Source of the DNA: Pontibaca methylaminivorans | Lineage (GTDB): Bacteria > Pseudomonadota > Alphaproteobacteria > Rhodobacterales > Rhodobacteraceae | Length of the DNA: 64,000 bases | Assembly: GCF_900156525.1 (NCBI RefSeq) | Contig: NZ_FTPS01000001.1 | Span: forward strand, 1,674,001-1,738,000 | Direction of reading: 5' to 3' | Shown: positions 37,110 through 46,199 of the stretch, piece by piece | How positions within the stretch are numbered: position 1 is the stretch's first letter | Layout of the letters: each line of letters starts with the position of its first letter | Translations under genes and position numbers: made by a program | The notes under the pieces: model-generated | What the model saw: the letters and a program-made list of their open reading frames with translations, nothing else | Databases searched by the model: none | Told to the model about the DNA's origin: nothing

Positions 37110-38483
37110 ATGAGTTTTGATTTTGATCTTTTTGTCATCGGCGGCGGCTCCGGCGGGGTGCGGGCTGCCCGGGTTGCGGCCGGCGAACACGGGGCAAAGG
37201 TCGGGCTGGCCGAGATGGACCGCTACGGCGGCACCTGCGTGATCCGGGGTTGTGTCCCCAAGAAGCTGATGGTCTTTGCCTCGGGCTTCGGCGATGTCGT
37301 CGAGCGCGCGAATGCCTATGGCTGGGATTACGGCGGCGGGCCGTTCGACTGGTCCCGCTTCCGCACCCGGCTCGAGGGAGAGCTGGAGCGGCTCGAGGGC
37401 GTCTATCGCCGGCTGCTGAAGGAATCCGGGGTCGAGACCTTCGATGCGCGGGCGCGGCTGCGCGATCCGCATACGGTCGAACTTTCCACCGGCGAGACCT
37501 TCACCGCGAAACATGTCCTGATCGCAAGCGGCGGCCGCGCGGTTCGCCCGGCGCTCGACAATGCGGGCCTTGGCATCGTTTCGGACGACATCTTTCATCT
37601 GGACCGGCTGCCGGAGACGATCCTGATTCTCGGCGGCGGCTATATCGCCTGCGAATTCGCCTGCATCCTGCACGGGTTGGGGGTCGGGGTGACGCTCTAT
37701 TGCCGGGGGGACCAGATCCTGCGCGGATTCGACGACGAGGCGCGCGGCCTCATCGCCGAACAGATGCGCGCGCGCGGCATCGAGATCCAGACCGCCACGA
37801 ATATCGCGGCGCTTGCGCCGGCGGATGGCGGCGACGGCGGCAGGGGGGCGCTGCGCGTCACCGCGACCACCGGCGGGGAGCGCACCTTCGATAGGGTGCT
37901 TTTCGCCACCGGCCGGGCGCCCAATACGCCCGATATGGGGCTTGAGGATGTCGGGGTCGAGCTTGGCGCGCGTGGCGAGATCCTCGTGGACGAATACAGC
38001 CAGACCGCCGTGCCCTCGGTTTATGCGATCGGCGACGTTACCGACCGGATCAATCTTACCCCGGTGGCGATTCGCGAGGGCATGGCCTTTGTGCGCACGG
38101 TCTTCGGCGGCACCCCGACCCCGGTCGATCACGAACTTGTGCCCTCTGCCGTCTTCACGCAGCCCGAGATGGGCACTATCGGGTTGAGCGAGGAAGAGGC
38201 CCGCGCGCAGGGTCCGGTCGAGATCTACGCGACGAGCTTTCGTCCGATGCAGACGTCCTTCATCGACCGCCCTGAAAAGGTGCTGATGAAACTGGTGGTC
38301 TGCAGCGAAACCCGCCGCGTGCTCGGCTGCCACATCGTGGCGCCGGATGCGGGCGAGATGATCCAGCTTGCGGGGATCGCGGTCAAGATGGGAGCGACCA
38401 AGGAGGATTTCGACCGCGTTGTCGCCGTGCATCCGACCATGTCCGAAGAAATCGTGACCTTGCGGGCTCCGGTGCGGAGTTGA
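37110..38483 (+). CDS. gor: Glutathione-disulfide reductase
   Basis: The 457-residue flavoenzyme reduces glutathione disulfide with NADPH. It has FVIGGGSGGVRAARVAA, the redox pair in GGTCVIRGCVPKKLM, a second nucleotide fold ILILGGGYIACEFACIL, an FAD site ATGRAPNTPDMGL and YAIGDVTDRINLTPVA. The C-terminal HPTMSEEIVT carries the catalytic His. It is in line with rpiA, and gor-rpiA pairs are common in Rhodobacterales. Confidence 0.94.
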   Translation: MSFDFDLFVIGGGSGGVRAARVAAGEHGAKVGLAEMDRYGGTCVIRGCVPKKLMVFASGFGDVVERANAYGWDYGGGPFDWSRFRTRLEGELERLEGVYRRLLKESGVETFDARARLRDPHTVELSTGETFTAKHVLIASGGRAVRPALDNAGLGIVSDDIFHLDRLPETILILGGGYIACEFACILHGLGVGVTLYCRGDQILRGFDDEARGLIAEQMRARGIEIQTATNIAALAPADGGDGGRGALRVTATTGGERTFDRVLFATGRAPNTPDMGLEDVGVELGARGEILVDEYSQTAVPSVYAIGDVTDRINLTPVAIREGMAFVRTVFGGTPTPVDHELVPSAVFTQPEMGTIGLSEEEARAQGPVEIYATSFRPMQTSFIDRPEKVLMKLVVCSETRRVLGCHIVAPDAGEMIQLAGIAVKMGATKEDFDRVVAVHPTMSEEIVTLRAPVRS

Positions 38484-38557
38484 ACGCGCGGCGCGGATGC
38501 AGGATTAGGAACACAATGGCGCGCTGATCTGCGGCCGAGAGACAAGAGGATGACCAC

Positions 38558-39790
38558 ATGGCGGGTAATGGTGATGGTCCCTGGGGTGGTGGCGGCGGAT
38601 CGTCTGGCGACGGTTCGGGGCATCGCGGCAAGGACGAGGGCGGCGGACGCGACCGTCCCGACGGGGCGCGCCCCGGCGGCGGGCGGCCGCATCCGCCCGA
38701 GATCGAGGAACTGATGCGCCGCGGCCAGGACCGGCTGCGGGTGCTGATGGGCGGGCGCGGCGGCAACGGCGGCCTGCCCGGCGGCGGCAGCGGCGGGGGC
38801 GGCTTTGTCCCCCATTTCAGCCGCGGCACCATTGCCATCGCGGCGCTCGTGGCGGCGGGCATCTGGGCCTTTGCGAGCTTCTACACCGTGAAACCCGAAG
38901 AACAGTCGGTCGAGCTTTTCCTCGGGCGCTATTCCGGGATCGGGGAGCCGGGGCTGAACTTCGCGCCCTGGCCGGTCACCACCTACGAGGTGGTCAATGT
39001 CACTTCCGAGCGCACCGAGAACATCGGTTCGGAACGCACCAGCGACACCAGCGGGCTGATGCTGACCACCGACGCCAATATCGTCGATATCGACTTTCAG
39101 GTGGTCTGGAACATCAGCGATCCGGCCAAGCTCCTGTTCAACATCGCCGATCCGCAACTGACCGTTCAGGCGGTGTCGGAATCGGTCATGCGCGAGATCA
39201 TCGCCGCGTCGCGCCTCGCGCCGATCCTGAACCGCGACCGCGGCATCATCGCCGATACGGCCATGAGCAACATCCAGGCGACGCTTGACGATTACGACAG
39301 CGGCATTCGCGTGGTGCGGGTGAACCTCGACAAGGCCGACCCGCCGGCCGAAGTGATCGACTCCTTCCGCGAGGTGCAGGCGGCCGAGCAGGAACGCGAC
39401 CGGCTCCAGCGGCAGGCCGACGCCTATGCGAACCGGGTTCTTGCCGAGGCGCGCGGGAAGGCGGCGCAGGTTCTGGAACAGGCCGAGGGTTATCGGGCCA
39501 GCGTCGTCAACGAGGCCATCGGTGAGGCGAGCCGGTTCCTGTCGGTCGCGGCCGTGTTCAACCAGGCGCCCGAAGTCACCCAGCGCCGCCTCTATCTTGA
39601 GACCATCGAGCGGACGCTGGGCAAGGTCGACAAGATCCTGCTCGACGATGCGATCGGTGGCGGCGGCGGGCAGGGGGTTCTGCCCTATCTGCCGCTCAAT
39701 GAACTGCGCCGCTCGACCGGCAGCACGAGCGGAAGCGCCGCCAGCAGTACCCAGTCCAGCGGCAGTTCCGCAAGCCAGGAGGCCAACTGA
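38558..39790 (+). CDS. hflK: FtsH protease activity modulator HflK
   Basis: The 410-residue membrane protein has a Gly/Asp/Arg-rich N-terminal tail (about 1-85), one transmembrane segment (AIAALVAAGIWAFASFYTV, about 92-110), the SPFH/band-7 domain (about 115-290) and a coiled region with QAAEQERDRLQRQADAYANR. A Ser/Thr/Gln tail ends it. With HflC it forms the ring around FtsH in the inner membrane. The stop shares its A with the hflC start (TGATG). Confidence 0.95.
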   Translation: MAGNGDGPWGGGGGSSGDGSGHRGKDEGGGRDRPDGARPGGGRPHPPEIEELMRRGQDRLRVLMGGRGGNGGLPGGGSGGGGFVPHFSRGTIAIAALVAAGIWAFASFYTVKPEEQSVELFLGRYSGIGEPGLNFAPWPVTTYEVVNVTSERTENIGSERTSDTSGLMLTTDANIVDIDFQVVWNISDPAKLLFNIADPQLTVQAVSESVMREIIAASRLAPILNRDRGIIADTAMSNIQATLDDYDSGIRVVRVNLDKADPPAEVIDSFREVQAAEQERDRLQRQADAYANRVLAEARGKAAQVLEQAEGYRASVVNEAIGEASRFLSVAAVFNQAPEVTQRRLYLETIERTLGKVDKILLDDAIGGGGGQGVLPYLPLNELRRSTGSTSGSAASSTQSSGSSASQEAN

Positions 39791-40998
39791 TGCGCAAGTC
39801 CCTGTTTGTCATTCCGGTGCTGTTCGTCGCGCTGCTGGTCGGGTTCGCCTCGCTTTTCATCGTCGACGAGCGGGAAAAGGCGCTGGTGCTGCAGTTCGGC
39901 CAGATCCGCCAGGTGGTGGAAAAGCCCGGCATCGGCTTCAAGCTGCCGTTCATCCAGCAGGTGGTGAAATACGACGGGCGGATCCTGTCGCTCGATACCG
40001 AGACGATCGAGGTGACGCCGTCGGATGACCGCCGCCTCGTGGTCGATGCCTTTGCCCGCTATCGCATTTCCGATGTGGTGCGGTTCCGTCAGGCGGTCGG
40101 TGCCGGTGGCATCCGCATTGCCGAGGACCGGCTGTCCTCGATCCTGAATGCCCAGATCCGCGAGGTGCTTGGTGCCGATCAGGTGACGTCGGACACGATC
40201 CTTTCGCCGGAGCGCCGTGACCTGGCGCTGCGCATCCGCTCGCAGGCCCGCGCCAGCGCCGAGGGGCTCGGCATTGACATCGTCGATGTGCGGCTCAAGC
40301 AGACCAACCTGCCGCAGCAGAACCTGGATGCGACCTTTGCCCGGATGCGGGCAGAACGGGCGCGCGAGGCCGCCGACGAGGTGGCCCGCGGTAACGAAGC
40401 CGCGCAGCGCGTGCGCGCGGCCGCCGACCGCACCGTGGTCGAGACCGTATCGAACGCCGAGCGCGAAGCGCAGATCACCCGCGGTGAGGCTGATGCCGAA
40501 CGCAACCGGGTCTATGCCGAGGCGTTTGGTGACAATCCCGAATTCTTCTCCTTCTATCGTTCGCTCAGCGCCTTCGAGCGCAGCCTGAAGCCTGAGAATT
40601 CGACCCTCGTGGTTTCGCCTTCGAGCGAATTCGCCGGACCGCTGTTCGAGGCGATCCGCGCCGAGGGGCTGAGCGAGGTGTCGCTCGACAACGTCGATCT
40701 CGACAAGCTGCGCGACCTTGCGCCCGAGGCCGAGATCTCTCCCGAGCTTCCGGTCGAGGAGCGCCAGCGCCTCCTGGAGGATGCGGATGCCTTGAAATCC
40801 GGGCTGGACGAGCTGGAATCCGAGATCGACGAGACCGAACCCCAGGCCGCGCCGGAAGCCGATGGCGAAGGGTCCGATGCCGGCGACCCAGGCGCCGCAG
40901 CGCCCGCGCCGGCAGAGCCGGATGCACCGGATGCGGGTGAAACCTCGACCGAGGCGCCGGGCGTCGAGGCGCCCGAGCCGGATGACACCGGCCAGTGA
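39790..40998 (+). CDS. hflC: Protease modulator HflC with extended acidic tail
   Basis: The 402-residue protein starts with a membrane anchor (SLFVIPVLFVALLVGFASLF, about 4-23), then the SPFH domain with FIVDEREKALVLQFGQIRQV, and the helical region DATFARMRAERAREAADEVA. Most HflC end near residue 290-330. Here about 90 further residues are rich in Glu, Asp, Pro and Ala (from about 310 to the end). The DUF2065 gene starts within its stop codon (GTGA overlap). Confidence 0.94.
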   Translation: MRKSLFVIPVLFVALLVGFASLFIVDEREKALVLQFGQIRQVVEKPGIGFKLPFIQQVVKYDGRILSLDTETIEVTPSDDRRLVVDAFARYRISDVVRFRQAVGAGGIRIAEDRLSSILNAQIREVLGADQVTSDTILSPERRDLALRIRSQARASAEGLGIDIVDVRLKQTNLPQQNLDATFARMRAERAREAADEVARGNEAAQRVRAAADRTVVETVSNAEREAQITRGEADAERNRVYAEAFGDNPEFFSFYRSLSAFERSLKPENSTLVVSPSSEFAGPLFEAIRAEGLSEVSLDNVDLDKLRDLAPEAEISPELPVEERQRLLEDADALKSGLDELESEIDETEPQAAPEADGEGSDAGDPGAAAPAPAEPDAPDAGETSTEAPGVEAPEPDDTGQ

Positions 40999-41198
40999 TC
41001 GGGGCACTTGCGCTCGCCATCGGGCTTATCCTGGTGGTCGAGGGGCTGGTCTGGGCGCTTGCGCCCGGACTGGTCGAGCGCATGCTGATCGCGCTCCGGG
41101 CGCTGCCCATGGGCGCGAGGCGCCAGTTCGGCGCGCTTGCGGTGGTGCTCGGGTTGCTTCTGCTCTGGCTCGCGGATCGGCTGGGCGCGCTGCCCTAG
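40995..41198 (+). CDS. DUF2065 small membrane protein
   Basis: The 67-residue protein starts at GTG overlapping the hflC stop by 4 bases. It has two hydrophobic segments (IGALALAIGLILVVEGLVWA and FGALAVVLGLLLLWLADRLG) joined by PGLVERMLIALRALP, the DUF2065 pattern found after hflC in alphaproteobacteria. Function unknown; the coupling to hflKC suggests a role near the FtsH complex. Confidence 0.85.
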   Translation: MIGALALAIGLILVVEGLVWALAPGLVERMLIALRALPMGARRQFGALAVVLGLLLLWLADRLGALP

Positions 41199-41432
41199 GG
41201 CCGGAAGGGCGGCGATCCGGCCCGTCGTGCCGCGCCGCCTTGTGCGCGACCTCATACGCAGCCGGTGGCGCGCGATGCGCGGTTGCCGGCACGCGGAATC
41301 ACAACCGCTTGATGATGTGCAATATTCCTTTCGGGCCAGATCGCCGCGTCTAGATTATGCTTGCAAATGAACAGACGGCCGAACCGCGCGAGTGGCGAGC
41401 CGCCGCTTTCATCCAGAGGAGGAGGCTCCAAA

Positions 41433-42923
41433 GTGCATTCACAGTCAGAGACATCGAGGATAACGCCGGGACGGGCCGCATTGCTGCGGTCATGGATGGT
41501 CTGGCTTGCCGCGCTGACGTTCCTGGTTGTTCTCGCGCAGGCCGCGGTCGCGCAGGCGAGGCCCGAGAGCCTTGCCCCTCTCGCGGAAAAGATCAGCCCC
41601 GCCGTGGTCAACATCACCACCACCACCATGGTCGAGGGCCGCAGCCTGCCCGAGGGGATCGTTCCCAAGGGCTCGCCCTTCGAGGATTTCTTCCGCGAGT
41701 TCCAGGAACGGCACGGCCCGCAGGATCGCCCGCGCCGCTCCAACGCGCTGGGCTCGGGCTTCGTGGTGTCCGAGGACGGTTACGTCGTGACCAACAACCA
41801 CGTGATCGAGGGCGCCGACGAGATCCGGGTCGAATTCTTCAATGGCAAGGAGCTTGCCGCCGAAGTGATCGGGACCGATCCGAACACCGACATCGCCCTG
41901 CTCAAGGTGGAGGGCGACGAGGCGCTCCCCTTCGTCAGCTTTGCCGACAGCGACACCGCAAGGGTGGGGGACTGGGTTCTGGCCATGGGCAACCCGCTTG
42001 GCCAGGGATTTTCCGCCTCGGTCGGGATCGTTTCCGCCCGCAACCGGGCGCTGACCGGGTCCTATGACGATTACATCCAGACCGATGCGGCGATCAACCG
42101 CGGCAATTCGGGCGGGCCGCTTTTCAACATGGATGGCGGCGTGGTCGGGGTGAACACCGCGATCCTCTCGCCCAGCGGGGGCTCGATCGGCATCGGATTT
42201 TCCATGGCCTCGAATGTGGTGTCGCGGGTGGTGGATCAGCTCAAGGAATTCGGCGAGACCCGCCGCGGCTGGCTTGGCGTGCGGATCCAGGACGTGACCG
42301 AGGACGTGGCCGAGGCGATGGGGCTCGACAAGGCGGCCGGCGCACTGATCACCGATGTTCTTGAAGGCCCCGCCGAAGAGGCCGGGCTCAAGTCGGGCGA
42401 TGTGATCGTCAACTTCGACGGCGTCGATGTCAGCGACACGCGCGCGCTGGTCCGCCAGGTCGGCGACAGCGAGGTCGGCAAGTCGGTGCGCGTGGTGGTC
42501 CAGCGCGACGGCAAGACCAGAAGCTTCAAGATCAAGCTCGCGCGCCGCGAGGACAGCGAAGACGCCGTGCCGGCCGCATCGCGGGACCAGCAGGCGCCGT
42601 CGCAGGAACAGGGCGAGGTTCTGGGCATGACGCTCCGCGCTCTCACCGACGACATGCGCGGTGAACTGGGCATCGGCGCCAATGTCGAGGGGCTCGTGGT
42701 GTTCGAGGTCGACGGAGCAAGCGAAGCCTCGGAAAAGGGCATCAGCTCGGGTGACGTCATCACCGAGGCCGGGCAGCAGAATGTGACGAGCGTTGCCGAT
42801 CTGGAAGCGGGAATCGAAGCCGCGAAGGAAGCCGGGCGCAAGTCGATCCTGTTGCTCGTGCGGCGCGGTGGCGATCCGCGTTTCGTCGCCCTTTCGGTCG
42901 AGGACGGCCCCGGCGCGGATTGA
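41433..42923 (+). CDS. degP: Do-family periplasmic serine protease
   Basis: The 496-residue protein has a signal sequence (MVWLAALTFLVVLAQAAVAQA, near residues 20-42 of the chosen form) and a trypsin-like domain with TNNHVIEGADEI (His), NTDIALLKVEGD (Asp) and NRGNSGGPLFNMDG (Ser). Two PDZ domains follow (from about 265 and about 400). It degrades or refolds damaged envelope proteins. The start is GTG at 41433, chosen because AGGAGGAGG stands 7 bases ahead. The ATG at 41361 has no such site. It follows hflKC-DUF2065, with which it is commonly linked. Confidence 0.93.
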   Translation: MHSQSETSRITPGRAALLRSWMVWLAALTFLVVLAQAAVAQARPESLAPLAEKISPAVVNITTTTMVEGRSLPEGIVPKGSPFEDFFREFQERHGPQDRPRRSNALGSGFVVSEDGYVVTNNHVIEGADEIRVEFFNGKELAAEVIGTDPNTDIALLKVEGDEALPFVSFADSDTARVGDWVLAMGNPLGQGFSASVGIVSARNRALTGSYDDYIQTDAAINRGNSGGPLFNMDGGVVGVNTAILSPSGGSIGIGFSMASNVVSRVVDQLKEFGETRRGWLGVRIQDVTEDVAEAMGLDKAAGALITDVLEGPAEEAGLKSGDVIVNFDGVDVSDTRALVRQVGDSEVGKSVRVVVQRDGKTRSFKIKLARREDSEDAVPAASRDQQAPSQEQGEVLGMTLRALTDDMRGELGIGANVEGLVVFEVDGASEASEKGISSGDVITEAGQQNVTSVADLEAGIEAAKEAGRKSILLLVRRGGDPRFVALSVEDGPGAD

Positions 42924-42945
42924 TGAGGCGCGACCCCGAAAACGA

Positions 42946-42976
42946 AAGGCCAGCACCCGGTGCTGGCCTTTTTTTC
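42946..42976 (+). terminator. Rho-independent terminator after degP
   Basis: AAAGGCCAGCAC pairs with GTGCTGGCCTTT across a CCG loop and continues into a run of T (42970-42976). It closes the hflK-hflC-DUF2065-degP group and faces the convergent GST gene. Confidence 0.92.
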
Positions 42977-42999
42977 ATCAGCGCCCGCAATGGGCCCCG

Positions 43000-43665
43000 T
43001 CAGAAATCGAGATCGGCGTAATGGGGCGGCGGGCGGAAGCCCGGAATCTGGTCGGCGAGGATCGAGCGGAAGGCGGGGCGCGACTTGATCTTGGCATACC
43101 AGTCCTTGACGGTTGCCGAGCGGTCCCAGTCCACATCCGAGATATAGTCGAGCGATGACAGATGCGCGGCCGCGGCGAAATCCGCAAGCGTCATGGTGTC
43201 ACCGGCAAGCCAGCGCCGGTGATCGAGCAGCCAGGCCATGTAATCCAGGTGATACTTGATCGCCCGCGCGCCGGCCTTGACGTTGCGGCTGTCCGGGTAG
43301 CCCTCGCCGGTCACCTTCTTGTTGACCCGCTCATAAAGGAGCTTGGACGTCACCTCGTTGTGGAACTTGTCGTCGAACCAGCCGACCAGCCGGCGCATTT
43401 CATAACGCGCCTTGGGCTCGCGCGGTATCAGCGGCGGATCCGGGCGCGTTTCGTCGATATATTCGCAGATCGCCGTGCTTTCGGCCATCATCAGCCCGTC
43501 GAATTTCAGCACCGGAACCTTGCCGGCCGGATTGCGGCGAAGGAAATCGGGATCCTGCTCCCAGTAATGTTCCTCGACAAGCTCGACCTCGATCTTCTTT
43601 TCCGCGAGGCAAAGCCGCACCTTGCGGCAGAAGGGCGAGAGCGGCACATGAAACAGTCGGGTCAT
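43000..43665 (-). CDS. Glutathione S-transferase family protein
   Basis: The 221-residue protein has an N-terminal thioredoxin-like half (MTRLFHVPLSPFCRKVRLCL, NPAGKVPVLKFDGLMMAEST) and an all-helical C-terminal half containing WLAGDTMTLADFAAAAHLSS, the Asp of the N-capping box. SPFC at residues 10-13 is the likely catalytic region. Its substrate is unknown. The ribosome-binding site is weak (GGA). It ends close to the degP terminator. Confidence 0.9.
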   Translation of the reverse strand: MTRLFHVPLSPFCRKVRLCLAEKKIEVELVEEHYWEQDPDFLRRNPAGKVPVLKFDGLMMAESTAICEYIDETRPDPPLIPREPKARYEMRRLVGWFDDKFHNEVTSKLLYERVNKKVTGEGYPDSRNVKAGARAIKYHLDYMAWLLDHRRWLAGDTMTLADFAAAAHLSSLDYISDVDWDRSATVKDWYAKIKSRPAFRSILADQIPGFRPPPHYADLDF

Positions 43666-43721
43666 CGGGGTCCGTAAACTGGCTGATCCAGCCCCATCCA
43701 TGCCCTGCCGCGCCGCATTTT

Positions 43722-44450
43722 TCAATCCTCGAAACAATTTGCCCGGCCATCCGCGGCGATCGTGGCCGCGCCGATGACGATCGCGGCCGCCCGGCGCTGC
43801 ATCCAGCCGCTCGGACGCCCGGGCCTGCGGTTGCGCGGATCGGGCAGGGCGGTGGCGATAAGCGCCGCCTGCTGCGCGTTCAGGTCGCGGGCGCTGACGC
43901 CGAAATTCTTTCGCGCCGCGGCCTCGACACCGAACACGCCTTCGCCCATCTCGGCCACGTTCAGATAGACCTCGAGAATGCGGCGCTTGGACCATGTCAG
44001 TTCGACCAGCGGCGTCAGCAGCGCCTCGAGCGCCTTGCGGGGCCAGCTTCGCCCCTGCCAGAGGAACACGTTCTTGACCACCTGCTGGCTGATGGTCGAT
44101 CCTCCGCGGCGCCCGCCCGAATTCATGGCGGCCCGGATCGCGGCGACATCGAATCCCCAGTGACGGCAGAAATTCGCGTCTTCCGCCGCCACCACCGCGC
44201 GGACCATGGAAGGCGCGATGTCGGAAAGCGCAACCCAGTCGCGCTCGACACTGCCCAGCCGGCGCTGTTCGGAGAGAATGGTATGGGTGGTCGGCGGCCG
44301 CAGCACCGAAAACAGCAGGACAAGCGCAACGACAAAGGCGACCGCTCCGATGACGGCACGCCACAGAAGACGGCGGAGCCGGATTCCGGGGCGCGCCCGG
44401 CTCTTGCGCCCGGATTTTTTCTTCCGGGGCGAATTTGCGCGTGTTGCCAT
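43722..44450 (-). CDS. mtgA: Monofunctional biosynthetic peptidoglycan transglycosylase
   Basis: The 242-residue protein has a basic N-terminus, one membrane anchor (VIGAVAFVVALVLLFSVL, about 33-50) and the GT51 domain with AAEDANFCRHWGFD (catalytic Glu), GGSTISQQVVKNVFLW and RRILEVYLNVAEMGEGVFG (second catalytic Glu). It polymerises lipid II into glycan strands. Length is normal. The gene lies 56 bases upstream of the GST gene on the same strand. Confidence 0.95.
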   Translation of the reverse strand: MATRANSPRKKKSGRKSRARPGIRLRRLLWRAVIGAVAFVVALVLLFSVLRPPTTHTILSEQRRLGSVERDWVALSDIAPSMVRAVVAAEDANFCRHWGFDVAAIRAAMNSGGRRGGSTISQQVVKNVFLWQGRSWPRKALEALLTPLVELTWSKRRILEVYLNVAEMGEGVFGVEAAARKNFGVSARDLNAQQAALIATALPDPRNRRPGRPSGWMQRRAAAIVIGAATIAADGRANCFED

Positions 44451-44510
44451 GGGATCAGCTATAGACGCTGCCCGCCAGACGGGGAAGGGCGGCCATGAAC
44501 CGGGTCGCGA

Positions 44511-44909
44511 TCAGGGCGAACAGGCCCAGACCCGCACCGCGCAGCCCCGGCCGTTGCGCGAGCAATGGGCAAGCGCCTGGTCCTGCGCCGCCTCCCGCGT
44601 CGCGCCGCTGGCCCAGCCCCAGGCATCCGATGCGCCCATCGCGATGGCGCCGCAAGCGTTGTAGAAGGTGCGCACCTGCGTGCATTTCCCCTCGCCGCAG
44701 GTGGAGCGGGCGACGTCATGCGCATTCCTTTCGCTCACATGGCTGAAGGAATAGCCGCTCGCCCCGTTCGGCCCGGTTGCAACCGCGCCCCAGCAGTAGT
44801 CATAGCCGCACTTCCCCGCCGCCGCTGCTCCCGCAAGGGTGATCCAGCCGACAAGGGCCAGAAGCCCCAGCCCCGCCGGCATCCACCGGCCCAGCCTCGT
44901 TCCCGCCAT
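44511..44909 (-). CDS. DUF4189-like exported Cys-rich protein
   Basis: The 132-residue protein has a signal sequence (RWMPAGLGLLALVGWITLAGAAAA, about 9-32) and a small domain with paired cysteines (KCGYDYCWGAVATG, ARSTCGEGKCTQVRTFYNAC, ALAHCSRNGRGCAVRVWAC). The repeat WASGATREAAQDQALAHC is the DUF4189 hallmark. The start at 44909 has AGGAGG 7 bases upstream; longer frames are less likely. Function unknown; probably periplasmic and disulfide-bonded. Confidence 0.83.
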   Translation of the reverse strand: MAGTRLGRWMPAGLGLLALVGWITLAGAAAAGKCGYDYCWGAVATGPNGASGYSFSHVSERNAHDVARSTCGEGKCTQVRTFYNACGAIAMGASDAWGWASGATREAAQDQALAHCSRNGRGCAVRVWACSP

Positions 44910-45183
44910 TTTCCCGCCTCCTGCCCGATCTTTTGCAGGCATTTTGCCATGTGACCGGGCGGCACGGCAAGGCATTTGCCCGAATGGTGGAGAAGGCGCC
45001 CTTCGTCACAGCGCCCCGGACATCGCCCCCGGGGCCCGCGCCCGGCACTCCGCAACGCCCGGGCCCGGCCATCGAGTGCCGCTCCCCACCCGGCCCCCGC
45101 CGCGCCGGGGAGCGCGCGCCCGGAGCGTGGCACATGATTTCGGTCTTGCAATAAACGCTGCGATCCATCAGACCCCCGCTGAC

Positions 45184-45273
45184 GGAGCGGTGGCCGAGTG
45201 GTCGAAGGCGCACGCCTGGAAAGTGTGTAGGCGGGCAACCGTCTCGAGGGTTCGAATCCCTCCCGCTCCGCCA
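45184..45273 (+). tRNA. tRNA-Ser (anticodon GGA)
   Basis: The 90-base gene has acceptor arms GGAGCGG (45184-45190) and CCGCTCC (45263-45269), discriminator G, encoded CCA, a long variable arm, anticodon loop CTGGAAA with GGA, and TPsiC loop GTTCGAAT. Serine type II tRNAs are common integration targets, and a recombinase remnant follows directly. Confidence 0.97.
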
Positions 45274-45599
45274 CCTTGGTATAAAACCGGGAACGCCGAT
45301 TCCCGCCGATTTCCCTCCCTTAGTGGCTATCAGCGTCCTCAACAGCGTGTTTTTGTTGCCATTGATGTAGATCGCATCATCCGCGACCTCGACATGGCTC
45401 GGGCGAACGCCCGGACGTGCTCCCGCCGATAGCCGCCCTTTTCGAGCCGAAGCCCGGTGCGCGCCTCGCTCGCCAGTTCCCGCACGGCCGCCCCCGTGAC
45501 AGGAACGTCATCGGGCCAATCGTCGGGAAGTGTCTCGGGGATCGACTGTCGCGGTCGCCCTTTGCGGGCGCGGCGGCGCTCTGCACACATGGAATCCAC
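45274..45599 (-). pseudogene. Decayed C-terminal piece of a large serine recombinase at the tRNA-Ser end
   Basis: The minus strand reads RRRARKGRPRQSIPETLPDD and WPDDVPVTGAAVRELASEAR from 45599, up to EHVRAFARA. It then needs a one-base frame change near 45395 to go on as VEVADDAIYINGNKNTLLRT and [14 protein letters not shown], right up to the tRNA end. The second part matches the C-terminal tail I know from rhodobacterial serine recombinases (R-V-x-V ... I-x-G-x-K-x-x-LLRTL). No catalytic domain remains; an in-frame stop lies not far upstream of 45599. It probably marks the edge of a lost genomic island. Confidence 0.5.
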
Positions 45600-45739
45600 C
45601 GAACCAAGGAGGGCAGTCGGCGGCCTGTAGCGTGCCGAATTTGTGGCTATGCGCTGGCGGCACCCCTAACGGCAGGTAATCAAATCTTGACTTCTTTGTC
45701 TCTTTCGGAACATTGTATGAACATCAGGGGGGATTCTAG

Positions 45740-46199
45740 ATGACGGACCTTAACCGTTATAAAGCTAGATCAGGTGAATTCGTTCCCGTCTGGACAATCG
45801 AGATACAGACGCTGCCAGAGGATACCGACAAGATTCTGGACGCTGTGATGCAGGTTCACACTCTTAGTTTTGGGCGTTATCAACGGAACGCCAGTATTTC
45901 TGCTGTCGGAAAAGAAACCGCGCAACCCGAGGCTGGTTCGACTACGACCACCCATGTCGAAGGCTTCGTAGCCGGAAATACCGAAACCTATCCGATGGTT
46001 GAGCTGAAAATTTCGATAGAGCGGGATATGGCCGTTCTTGAGAAGGTCATGGATGCGGTTAATCTACGCCCATCATTACGAAGAACCTGTGATCTTTCTT
46101 CGTGAAGACTGGGCAAGCCGGGCTGCATATGATCCACGCAGCGATAATCCCAACCGATGGTGGAACAACGGTCGCGGCTTGCCTGATCGCATGGATTGA
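45740..46199 (+). pseudogene. Frameshifted gene for a small CutA/NIF3-insert-like protein
   Basis: The first frame encodes MTDLNRYKARSGEFVPVWTI and runs through ELKISIERDMAVLEKVMDAV. It then falls out of frame at 46061 and stops after DLSS. Removing one A at 46061-46062 restores IYAHHYEEPVIFLREDWASR and PNRWWNNGRGLPDRMD, ending at 46199, for about 152 residues. The AHHYEEPVI stretch resembles the conserved AHPYEEP of the NIF3/YqfO and CutA-like fold. GGGGGATT precedes the ATG, and a TTGACT (45687-45692) may be a -35. Base composition is clearly lower in GC than the neighbours, a sign of transfer. A sequencing slip is the alternative. Confidence 0.6.

Noticed and set aside
44800-45342. 180-codon frame reading through the antisense of tRNA-Ser (RDSNPR-type peptide)
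   Set aside because: Such peptides come from translating tRNA genes backwards. Only the part beyond the tRNA has recombinase-like sense.
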